DNA from: an uncultured Lachnospiraceae bacterium
GTDB taxonomy: Bacteria > Bacillota > Clostridia > Lachnospirales > Lachnospiraceae
Direction: 5' to 3'
Length of the DNA: 5,648 nucleotides
Assembly: GCA_902782815.1 (NCBI GenBank)
Contig: CACZOS010000016.1
Coordinates: 1-5,648 of the forward strand
Positions 1 to 5,648 of the stretch are shown here, in pieces; position 1 is the stretch's first letter; each line of letters starts with the position of its first letter. The notes below the pieces were generated by a model that saw only the letters and a program-made list of their open reading frames with translations, made no database searches and was not told the origin of the DNA. Made by a program: the position numbers and the translations under genes.

Positions 1-169
1 TCGACGGATCTGCATTTCCCTCGTCATCATACCCGCCTACAATAACTTTTTCAACGATGCTTTCAAAAACATTTCTGTCGAATTCCTCCGATTTCGTTTG
101 AGATTTGTGTTTCAGCTGCAAATCCCTGAAACTGGAGGCGACCGGCATCGAACACCGATCTGTTTGCAT
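1..169 (-). pseudogene. Serine recombinase C-terminal fragment (partial)
   Basis: Reading leftward, the frame from the ATG at 169-167 (a second ATG lies at 148-146) is open to the window edge and ends in EFDRNVFESIVEKVIVGGY followed by DDEGNADPS. I recognise this FDRNVFESIVEKVIVGGY-D-G-DP pattern from the far C-terminal region of large serine recombinases/resolvases of Clostridia (TndX/Tn4451-like), which excise and integrate mobile elements. The catalytic resolvase domain and zinc-ribbon region should lie upstream, to the right, but an in-frame TGA at 193-191 closes the frame and no recombinase sequence follows. The piece is therefore 5'-truncated. The first 20 or so residues (MQTDRCSMPVASSF...) are not recognisable and may be non-native. 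No convincing ribosome binding site precedes either ATG. The true 3' end is outside the window. Family call by memory of the motif only. Confidence 0.62.
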
Positions 170-219
170 AAAAAGAAGAGGCGGCTGCTTTCACAGTTCC
201 CTGCAAAAACAACCGCCTC
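170..219 (-). terminator. Orphan Rho-independent terminator, leftward
   Basis: Bases 178-187 and 210-219 are inverted repeats giving a 10-bp GC-rich stem with a 22-nt loop. In minus-strand RNA all ten positions pair (one is G.U, at 185/212); in plus-strand RNA that position is a C.A mismatch. The minus-strand stem is followed directly by TTCTTTTT (177-170), a U-rich tail, and the plus side has no such tail. It thus looks like an intrinsic terminator for leftward transcription. No minus-strand gene ends just upstream of it, because the helicase fragment there is on the other strand. It has probably been separated from its gene. The stem overlaps the open frame leading into the recombinase fragment. 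Confidence 0.5.
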
Positions 220-288
220 CTGCTGCGATGTTTCTTCCAAAAAAATCACCCGTCCGTTCTAAGGCTTCCAAAGCATTTTGTTTTTGCC

Positions 289-771
289 TTGGCTATCGAA
301 ATAGTTGAGAAGAACTATAAAGACGGAGAAAAGTGGCTTGTATATTGTGAGGACAAGGATCAGTTAAATAAGGTGTATACGGAAATCTCTCAATTGGGCA
401 TTGATACATATGTCTATTATTCTGATATGCCCGGAGACACAAATGCTACTCTTTCGTATTTTGCAACAAACGGAGGCGTATTGGTCTCTATTAAATGTTT
501 GGACGAGGGTGTAGATATCCCAGCAACTACGCATGCTCTTGTTTTAGCCTCATCAAAAAATCCTCGCGAGTTTATTCAAAGACGAGGAAGAATCCTTCGT
601 CTATATGAGAACAAGCATTTCTCGACACTATATGATGTAATTGCTGTTCCAAATACAGCGTCAGTATTAGAGGATAAGAGTCTTTCTATTGTTGCTGCTG
701 AACTTTCTCGTGCAATAGAATTTGGTAAAAGCGCAGAGAATCCAGCTTCTTACCCTCGTGCCGAGGCATAG
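289..771 (+). pseudogene. SF2 helicase C-terminal domain fragment
   Basis: This is the second RecA-like (Helicase_C) domain of a superfamily 2 DEAD/DEAH-type helicase. Visible are a WLVYCEDKDQL strand-and-helix start (residues 16-26), motif V-like VSIKCLDEGVDIP (66-78), which contacts nucleic acid and nucleotide, and motif VI QRRGRILR (97-104) with its arginine fingers. The Walker A and DEAD/DEAH motifs of the first domain are absent: the frame is closed upstream by TAA at 169-171, and the only start is a TTG at 289 with no ribosome binding site. A full protein would be several hundred residues longer. The helicase-like sequence runs to about SAENPAS (position 750); the last residues (YPRAEA) come from the adjoining WYL gene read out of frame. 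A sampled stretch (301-360) is about 37% GC, lower than the neighbours. Helicases of this kind occur in restriction and phage-defence loci; the specific system cannot be told from this piece. Confidence 0.72.
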
Positions 772-1399
772 TGCTGTTAAGTTGCGCCGACATATCTACG
801 CCTCTGATCGGGTAAAGTCCGATAATGAACGAGGATATTACATAGTTGATGCCATCAATGAGGCCATCGATGCCAAAAGAAAGATATCCTTCTGTTACAC
901 GGATTATGACATCAATAAGAACCGCCATCTGACCAACGAGGGTATTCCTTATACTGTCAGTCCGTACACGCTGATGTGGGACGGCGATTATTACTATCTT
1001 CGCGGTTACTGTGATGAGCGTCAGGCCATGAGAACCTTCCGTCTTGACCGTATTGCAAAGCAGCCGGATATTCTCCGAGATCCTGCTGTTCCGAAACCGG
1101 AGGATTACAGCATTGCGGAGTACAGTAAGTCCGTATTCCGTATGTACGATACCGACGAGCCTCAGGAAGTAACCCTTCTTTGCAAAGAGTCTGTTATGAA
1201 GGTGCTAATCGATAATTTCGGATTGGATGTGGATACCACGCCGGTGGATGAAGACCACTTCCAGGCTAAAGTCATGGTTTGTACCAGTCCAACCTTCTAT
1301 CGTTGGGTATTTGGATTTTACGGCAGCATGAAAATCATAGGGCCGGAAGCAGTCGTTAAAACATATCATGAGATGGCAAAGGCTGCTCTAGACATGTAA
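722..1399 (+). pseudogene. WYL-domain transcriptional regulator, N-terminus missing
   Basis: The protein matches the C-terminal two thirds of YafY/PafC-type regulators. A linker (KLRRHIYASDRVKSDNE, about residues 20-36) leads into the WYL domain, an SH3-like ligand- or nucleic-acid-sensing fold: RKISFCYTDYD (53-63), VSPYTLMWDGDYYYLRGY (79-96) in the place of the W-Y-L signature, and MRTFRLDRI (103-111) with its conserved arginines. The WCX-like C-terminal extension follows (VTLLCKESVMKVLIDNFG onward, ending HEMAKAALDM). The family's N-terminal winged helix-turn-helix of roughly 120 residues is absent, so it probably cannot bind DNA in the usual way. Recognisable sequence starts near 750-758. 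The upstream codons from the TTG at 722 read helicase DNA in another frame, and no ribosome binding site is present. It converges with the opp operon, ending inside the oppF reading frame. WYL regulators often control defence loci. Confidence 0.75.
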
Positions 1400-2381
1400 T
1401 AGAAGGTTTACAGTAGCCACAAAAGCACGCTACCTGATGTCCATCACCCACATCTCTCAATGCGGGCACTTCCTTGCGGCACTGTTCGCAAGCCATAGGG
1501 CATCTGGTCACAAACGGACATTCTGCCTTCAAATCAATAGGGCTCGGTACATCACCCTGCAGATGGATTTTTTCCTTCTGCTCCATGGGGTTTTCAGGCG
1601 GAATCGCAGAGAGCAGCGCCTTTGTATAGGGATGTAGCGGATTACGATAAATCTCATCTGCTTTGCAGAGTTCGACCACCTGTCCCAGATACATAATTGC
1701 GATGCGGTCGCTCATATGCCGGATAATGCTTAAGTCATGGGAGATAAACAAATATGTCAGCCCATGTCTCTTCTGCAGATGTTTCAGTAAGTTGATGACC
1801 TGTGCCTGAATAGACACATCCAGTGCAGAAACCGGTTCATCGCACACGATGATTTTAGGTTTAAGTGCCAATGCACGGCCAATATTGATACGCTGTCTCT
1901 GTCCTCCGGAAAACTCATGAGGATATCGGTGAGCATATTGCGCATCCAAACCAACTTCCCGCAAGATTTCCAACGCCATTTTCTCACGTTTCTTCTTATC
2001 CGGCTCGATTTCATGGATGATAAATGCCTCTTCAATAATTTGTAGGGCTGTCATTCGCGGATCTAGTGAAGAAAACGGATCCTGAAAAATCATCTGGATG
2101 TCCTTACGAAACGGTTTCACCTGTGCACGGGACGCACTTGCTAAGTCAAATCCCTGATACATAATAGAGCCGGTTGTCGGCTTGTGTAAACGAACGATGC
2201 ACTTGCCAAGGGTTGACTTACCGCAGCCTGACTCACCAATAACGCCCAGGGTTTCACCTTCGTACAGATCAATTGTTACATTGTTGAGCGCATGTAGCTT
2301 CTGCTTCTTTGCAAAAAAGGATCCGTCCCGAACCTCAAAGATTTTGGAAAGGTTCTCAATATGAAGGATAACTTCAGCCAT
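1356..2381 (-). CDS. oppF: Oligopeptide/dipeptide ABC transporter ATPase OppF
   Basis: Cytoplasmic ATPase that with OppD powers peptide import. All motifs are intact: Walker A GESGCGKST (49-57), Q-loop Q100 in MIFQDP, signature FSGGQRQR (157-164), Walker B IIVCDE (177-182, catalytic E182), D-loop SALD (185-188) and H-switch H215. The oligopeptide-family C-terminal domain follows, with NPLHPYT (247-253) and four cysteines C288, C294, C301 and C319 in the CxFxxRC-x6-C...HxxxC pattern linked to a [4Fe-4S] cluster in related transporters. The insert before the core (SFFAKKQKLHALNNV) is typical of OppF rather than OppD. The ATG lies 3 bp after the oppD stop, with AAAGGGG at 2394-2388. After GHQVACF the family usually ends within a few residues, but here 21 more (CGYCKPSITCLEQ...) run antisense across the end of the WYL gene. 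A one-base T gain at 1421-1424 would end it at 1408 instead. Confidence 0.9.
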   Translation of the reverse strand: MAEVILHIENLSKIFEVRDGSFFAKKQKLHALNNVTIDLYEGETLGVIGESGCGKSTLGKCIVRLHKPTTGSIMYQGFDLASASRAQVKPFRKDIQMIFQDPFSSLDPRMTALQIIEEAFIIHEIEPDKKKREKMALEILREVGLDAQYAHRYPHEFSGGQRQRINIGRALALKPKIIVCDEPVSALDVSIQAQVINLLKHLQKRHGLTYLFISHDLSIIRHMSDRIAIMYLGQVVELCKADEIYRNPLHPYTKALLSAIPPENPMEQKEKIHLQGDVPSPIDLKAECPFVTRCPMACEQCRKEVPALRDVGDGHQVACFCGYCKPSITCLEQPLPSHDMF

Positions 2382-2384
2382 ATT

Positions 2385-3383
2385 TTACCCCTTTCTTTCC
2401 AACCGTGATCCCTCGCACTGTCTGTGACATGCGACAAAATGACCGGGTTCAATCTCCTGCAACGGCGGTACACATTCTTCACAAATTTTGGATGCATACT
2501 TGCATCTGTTATAGAAATTACAACAAGTACCGGTCAATCTTAGATCAGGCGGTGTACCGTGAATCGTGTTTAAATCCTTACTGCTATCTCCACTTAAGGT
2601 CGGCATAGAATCCAGCAGACCCCAGGTATAGGGATGTAGCGGGTTCTGATACAATGTTTTTGTATCGGCGTACTCTACTGTATTGCCGGCGTACATAACC
2701 ATAACAGAATCGGCCATTTTCCAAATGACACCCAGATTATGTGTAACCAGTAGAATCGCCGTATCATGGTTCTTTTGCAGTTCCGACATCAGATCCAGTA
2801 CCTGTGCCTGAACAGTTACGTCCAGTGCTGTCGTCGGTTCATCAGCAATGAGCAGTTTCGGCTCACAGCAAACTGCCATAGCAATGATCACACGCTGACA
2901 CATACCACCTGAAAGCTCATGGGGATATGACTTCATGCGTTTTTCCGGTGACGGAATACCAACTTCGTGAAGCGCCTTCAGACTCATGTCCCAGGCTTCT
3001 TTACGTGTAAGCGACTTGTTATGCTCGCGAATCATTTCAACCATCTGATCGCCCACGCGGAACACCGGGTCCAGAGATGTCATCGGATCCTGGAAGATCA
3101 TTGCGATGTCCGAGCCTCGCATCTGTTGCAGTTCTTTCTGTGAAAGAGACATCATCTCTTTTCCATCAAACGTAATCCCGCCATCAACGATTTTGCCAGC
3201 AGGTGGAAGCAGTCTGATAATGGAGTTTGCAGTTACCGACTTACCGGAGCCGGATTCACCTACAATACCCATCGTCTTTCCCTTTTCCAGCTGGAAGCTG
3301 ACGCCATCTACAGCTCGCACAACGCCACTGGCGGTATAAAAATAGGTTTTCAGTCCACGAATGTTTAACAGTGTTTCACCCAT
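2385..3383 (-). CDS. oppD: Oligopeptide/dipeptide ABC transporter ATPase OppD
   Basis: First of the two nucleotide-binding subunits, 332 residues, the normal length. It carries Walker A GESGSGKS (42-49), Q98 in MIFQDPMTSLDP, signature LSGGMCQR (157-164; the usual Q after GG is M, and C replaces R, both common in OppD), Walker B LLIADE (177-182, E182), TALD D-loop (185-188) and H215. The C-terminal peptide-transporter domain has NPLHPYT (247-253) and cysteines C288, C294, C301 and C319 in the cluster-binding pattern; C287, C304 and C323 are additional. The N-terminal LKTYFYTASGVVRAVDGVSF is typical of OppD/DppD. The start is set by AGAGGTGA at 3398-3391, seven bases upstream, which overlaps the oppC stop codon and so suggests translational coupling. 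DppD is an equally possible name; the substrate cannot be read from the ATPase. Confidence 0.92.
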   Translation of the reverse strand: MGETLLNIRGLKTYFYTASGVVRAVDGVSFQLEKGKTMGIVGESGSGKSVTANSIIRLLPPAGKIVDGGITFDGKEMMSLSQKELQQMRGSDIAMIFQDPMTSLDPVFRVGDQMVEMIREHNKSLTRKEAWDMSLKALHEVGIPSPEKRMKSYPHELSGGMCQRVIIAMAVCCEPKLLIADEPTTALDVTVQAQVLDLMSELQKNHDTAILLVTHNLGVIWKMADSVMVMYAGNTVEYADTKTLYQNPLHPYTWGLLDSMPTLSGDSSKDLNTIHGTPPDLRLTGTCCNFYNRCKYASKICEECVPPLQEIEPGHFVACHRQCEGSRLERKG

Positions 3384-3390
3384 AATTGAC

Positions 3391-4296
3391 TCACCTCTTC
3401 ATCTTGGGATCCAGAACATCACGGATACCATCGCCCAGAAGGTTGAAGCCTACAACCGTAATCAGGATGAACAAACCGGAAATCGTTGCGATATGCGGCG
3501 CAGAATGCAAGCATTCACGTCCACCGCAAAGGATCGTGCCCCAGGACGCAGTAGGCGGCGAAATACCCAAGCCCAGATAACTCAGTGTTGCTTCGAAGGT
3601 AATGGCGCCTGCAATACTTAGAGTGGAGTACACAATAACTTGGGAAATAACATTCGGCAGAATGTGTCTTGTTATCAGGCGTGCACTGCTGGCGCCTAAA
3701 ACACGAATCGCATCACAGAACTCTTTGTTCTTAACGACGTGCACCTGGCCGCGCACAATTCTCGCATAGCCCGGCACAGAACAAAAACCGATTGCAAAGG
3801 TAACGTTTACCAGACCAGTACCCATAATCGTCATCAGTAAGATAGAGAGCAAAATATACGGAAACGCTGACATTGCGTCAATGAACCGCATATTTACACT
3901 ATCGATCACACCGCCGTTATAACCTGCAATCAAACCGATCACAATACCGATCGCACCGCCGACCAGGGTACTGCCTACTGCTACGATAATCGAAATGCGG
4001 GAACCATAGACAATTCGGCTGAACAAATCCCGGCCATACTCATCTGTACCGAAGATATGTCCGTCTTCACCGGGCTTCTTATATGCATCTGCAATGCTTT
4101 GGTCGTTGGGGTCATGTGTAGCAATCAACGGCGAAAACACTGCCATGATTACCAGAAGTACAGCGATGATCAGACCAAGCATCGCTGACTTGTTCCGTCG
4201 CAGCTTGTTCCAAGCACTGTTTGCTCTTCGTTCTTTCTTAATCAGCGCTTCGTATGCTTTTGCGTCCAAAGCTTTTCTGGTAGTATCTTCTGCCAT
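3391..4296 (-). CDS. oppC: Peptide ABC transporter permease OppC
   Basis: Inner-membrane channel subunit of 301 residues. After a charged cytoplasmic N-terminus it has a first membrane segment (about 38-58, LGLIIAVLLVIMAVFSPLIA), the family hallmark HIFGTDEYGRDLFSR (80-94) on the outer side, several further hydrophobic segments (about 102-125, 145-172, and two near the C-terminus), and the EAA coupling loop EFCDAIRVLGASSARLITRH (192-211) followed by ILPN, which docks onto OppD/OppF. I chose the ATG at 4296 rather than the in-frame ATG at 4338: it has a strong AAGGGGGG site seven bases upstream and follows the oppB stop by one base, whereas the earlier ATG lies inside oppB without a site. The C-terminus GDGIRDVLDPKMKR is canonical for the DppC/OppC family. 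Confidence 0.93.
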   Translation of the reverse strand: MAEDTTRKALDAKAYEALIKKERRANSAWNKLRRNKSAMLGLIIAVLLVIMAVFSPLIATHDPNDQSIADAYKKPGEDGHIFGTDEYGRDLFSRIVYGSRISIIVAVGSTLVGGAIGIVIGLIAGYNGGVIDSVNMRFIDAMSAFPYILLSILLMTIMGTGLVNVTFAIGFCSVPGYARIVRGQVHVVKNKEFCDAIRVLGASSARLITRHILPNVISQVIVYSTLSIAGAITFEATLSYLGLGISPPTASWGTILCGGRECLHSAPHIATISGLFILITVVGFNLLGDGIRDVLDPKMKR

Positions 4297-4297
4297 A

Positions 4298-5257
4298 TCA
4301 ATGCCCCCCTTCTCCGCTGTAGTCGACTCTGGGATCAATCAAAATGAATACAATATCCACCAGCATATTGATGATAACAAATATACCAGCGGCCATAACA
4401 ACCACGCCCTGTATCACAGCATAGTCACGGTTATTAATCGAGTTCAGGATCATGGTGCCCATGCCGGGCCATGCAAAAATACTTTCCGTCAAGATTGCAC
4501 CCATAAATGATCCAGCAATCTGCATACCCAAAACAGTAATAATTGGTGGCAATGCGTTCTTAAATGCATGCTTCAGAATAATCTTACTCTGCTTAATGCC
4601 ACGGGCTTTCATAGACTTAATGTAGTCGCTATGAATGACTTCCAGCATAGAAGACCGTGTGATGCGTGCAAAAGTTGCGCAAGGGATACAGACAAGACAG
4701 ACACAGGGTAGGATCATATGGGAAATAACGTCCCATATACCCTTCTGGAAACTACCCATGCCTGTAACCGGCAACCATGCCAATTGCACACTAAACTTCA
4801 GTACCAGCATCAGACCTAACCAGAAAATCGGAACAGAAACGCCAATCAATGCAATCAGCATAAAGATATAGTCAAAAAGCGAATACTGCTTAATGGCAGA
4901 CACCATTCCGATACCAATACCCAAAATAATGGCAAAAACCAGTGATGTAAATGCCAGCACCAACGTGTTGGGCAGCTTATCACCTACGGTTTTTGTCACT
5001 TTGGTTCCATATGCCATGGATGTACCAAAATCTCCATGCAGCAGATTTACTAAATAGTCAAGATACTGTTTCCACATACTGTCGTTCAGACCATATTCCT
5101 CACGGATCTTTTCAATGGTTTCGGCAGTTGCCTGCGGACCGGCTAGCATAGACGCAGGGTCACCAGGGATCATGCGTGTGAGGACAAAGGTAATCGTCAC
5201 CACAATAAAGAGGATCGGAATCACCTGCAAAACGCGTCGAATAATCATTCTCAACAT
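4298..5257 (-). CDS. oppB: Peptide ABC transporter permease OppB
   Basis: Partner permease of OppC, 319 residues. The N-terminal membrane helix (RRVLQVIPILFIVVTITFVL, 7-26) runs into the hallmark TRMIPGDP (27-34), then the extracytoplasmic YGLNDSMWKQYLDYLVNLLHGDFG region seen in DppB/OppB proteins. About five more hydrophobic segments follow, with the EAA loop in DYIKSMKARGIKQSKIILKH and its AFKNALPP continuation, and the end ILIDPRVDYSGEGGH. I chose the ATG at 5257 because AGGTGAT lies about six bases upstream. A longer in-frame reading to 5323 would begin inside the upstream hairpin and would add 22 residues (MFRRGKPLRNKGTFSQ...) not expected in the family. The last codons (GGA GAA GGG GGG) double as the ribosome binding site of oppC, so the two genes are probably translationally coupled. 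Confidence 0.93.
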   Translation of the reverse strand: MLRMIIRRVLQVIPILFIVVTITFVLTRMIPGDPASMLAGPQATAETIEKIREEYGLNDSMWKQYLDYLVNLLHGDFGTSMAYGTKVTKTVGDKLPNTLVLAFTSLVFAIILGIGIGMVSAIKQYSLFDYIFMLIALIGVSVPIFWLGLMLVLKFSVQLAWLPVTGMGSFQKGIWDVISHMILPCVCLVCIPCATFARITRSSMLEVIHSDYIKSMKARGIKQSKIILKHAFKNALPPIITVLGMQIAGSFMGAILTESIFAWPGMGTMILNSINNRDYAVIQGVVVMAAGIFVIINMLVDIVFILIDPRVDYSGEGGH

Positions 5258-5262
5258 AATAT

Positions 5263-5269
5263 TATCACC
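5263..5269 (-). promoter_or_regulatory. Ribosome binding site deciding the oppB start
   Basis: Minus-strand AGGTGAT sits about six bases before the ATG at 5257-5255, inside the gap that follows the oppA-oppB hairpin. It supports the short oppB start over the in-frame ATG codons at 5275 and 5323. Confidence 0.6.
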
Positions 5270-5292
5270 TGTCATTTGAGAGAATGTGCCTT

Positions 5293-5322
5293 TGTTCCGG
5301 AGGGGTTTCCCCCTCCGGAACA
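5293..5322 (-). promoter_or_regulatory. Intercistronic hairpin between oppA and oppB
   Basis: Bases 5293-5305 and 5310-5322 form a perfect 13-bp GC-rich stem (TGTTCCGGAGGGG and its complement) around a 4-base loop. On the operon strand the stem is followed by AAGGCAC rather than a U-run, so it does not look like a full intrinsic terminator. Placed 72 bases after the oppA stop and 35 bases before the oppB start, it resembles the hairpins that stabilise the binding-protein mRNA or damp read-through, giving more OppA than OppBCDF. The structure is seen in the sequence; the role is inferred from the known pattern in binding-protein-dependent transporter operons. The interval 5258-5394 holds no other convincing gene or promoter. 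Confidence 0.65.
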
Positions 5323-5394
5323 TGGCTTATCATTGTTTTAGTTCAGGAATACGATGCAATAGAAATGGGAATCTTGGTTTTTTCTAAAAAGTGT

Positions 5395-5648
5395 TTATTT
5401 CATGCTGACGTTGACATCAGGCATGCAAAGCAGCAGAATGCCATCGGGACGGATCACAACACCTTCGACATTGTTTGCAACAGCCCAACTGATGTTAGCA
5501 CTTACGAAATACAGACCGGGGTACTGCTCGAGAATCAGCTTGATTGCATCGTGGTAAATAACCTTACGCTCTTCAACAGTACCGTTCAATGCAGCCTTAT
5601 CCAGCAGTGCATCAACTTCAGGCAGATTCATACGGCTGCCGCCACCCA
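5395..5648 (-). CDS. oppA: Peptide-binding protein OppA-like, C-terminal end (partial)
   Basis: The last 83 residues of a family 5 extracellular solute-binding protein; its start lies beyond the right edge. The visible part reads GGGSRMNLPEVDALLDKAAL, then EERKVIYHDAIKLILEQYPGLYFV and VEGVVIRPDGILLLCMPDV. The pattern N-PEVD-LLDKA...R...Y..A..I...-YP-lyf is the standard C-terminal lobe of DppA/OppA/NikA-type binding proteins, where the protein lists 'unoccupied' helices after the hinge. In Gram-positives these are lipoproteins on the outer face of the membrane that deliver peptide to OppB/OppC; the lipobox cannot be seen here. It is the first gene of the visible operon on the same strand. The peptide specificity is not readable from this end. 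Stop TAA at 5397-5395. Confidence 0.85.
   Translation of the reverse strand, partial: GGGSRMNLPEVDALLDKAALNGTVEERKVIYHDAIKLILEQYPGLYFVSANISWAVANNVEGVVIRPDGILLLCMPDVNVSMK

Noticed and set aside
134..170. Minus strand resembles a tRNA or tmRNA 3' end (GTTCGAT ... CGCCTCCA), a common attachment site for integrases.
   Set aside because: The five bases before TTCGATG do not pair with those after it as a T-arm must, CCA does not follow, and no 5' acceptor half or anticodon/tmRNA body is present nearby. The stretch also lies within the recombinase-fragment frame.
261..290. Short imperfect inverted repeat (AAGGC ... GCCTT) just before the helicase fragment.
   Set aside because: Only five paired bases with a 20-base loop; expected by chance in AT-rich DNA.
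105..308. Plus-strand 67-codon open frame (MCFSCKSLKLEATG...).
   Set aside because: It runs antisense to the recombinase fragment and through the terminator stem, has no ribosome binding site and no recognisable domain.
1624..2642. Identical 17-base stretch at 1624-1640 (oppF) and 2626-2642 (oppD), a possible direct repeat.
   Set aside because: It encodes the conserved NPLHPYT region of both paralogous ATPases, so shared ancestry and codon choice explain it.
4094..4510. Plus-strand 138-codon open frame opposite oppC/oppB, and other antisense frames inside the opp genes.
   Set aside because: They are shadows of strongly conserved transporter genes, without ribosome binding sites or domain content.
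5323..5394. Possible minus-strand promoter (TTGCAT-like -35) between oppA and oppB.
   Set aside because: No acceptable -10 box at proper spacing; the hairpin and gene spacing fit co-transcription with oppA better.

Overview
The window looks like a low-to-mid GC Firmicute, probably a gut Clostridia (Oscillospiraceae/Lachnospiraceae-like). The reasons are strong purine-rich ribosome binding sites, a tight peptide-transporter operon, and a Tn4451/TndX-type serine recombinase tail at the left edge. The taxon is inferred from style, not from a marker gene.

Right three quarters (about 1356-5648), all on the minus strand and read right to left: a Dpp/Opp-type peptide ABC importer. The order is the end of the substrate-binding lipoprotein (oppA-like, cut by the window edge), permeases OppB and OppC, then ATPases OppD and OppF. 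The spacing is that of one transcript: 137 bp between oppA and oppB holding a perfect hairpin, then gaps of 1, 7 and 3 bp. OppA would capture peptides outside the cell, OppB/OppC form the channel, and OppD/OppF hydrolyse ATP. All motifs of both ATPases are intact. OppF has an odd C-terminal tail that runs across the end of the neighbouring convergent gene and could come from one lost base in a T-run.

Left quarter (1-1399): a patchwork of broken accessory genes. From the left these are the C-terminal part of a large serine recombinase (minus strand, no catalytic domain), an orphan minus-strand terminator, the C-terminal RecA-like half of an SF2 helicase (plus strand, no ATP-binding half), and a WYL-domain regulator lacking its N-terminal DNA-binding domain. 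The helicase and WYL pieces are joined directly near position 750 in different frames. Recombinase, helicase and WYL regulator are the usual cargo of mobile elements and defence islands, so this is best read as a decayed or rearranged island next to a housekeeping-like opp operon. A chimeric assembly must be excluded. I see no intact novel system.
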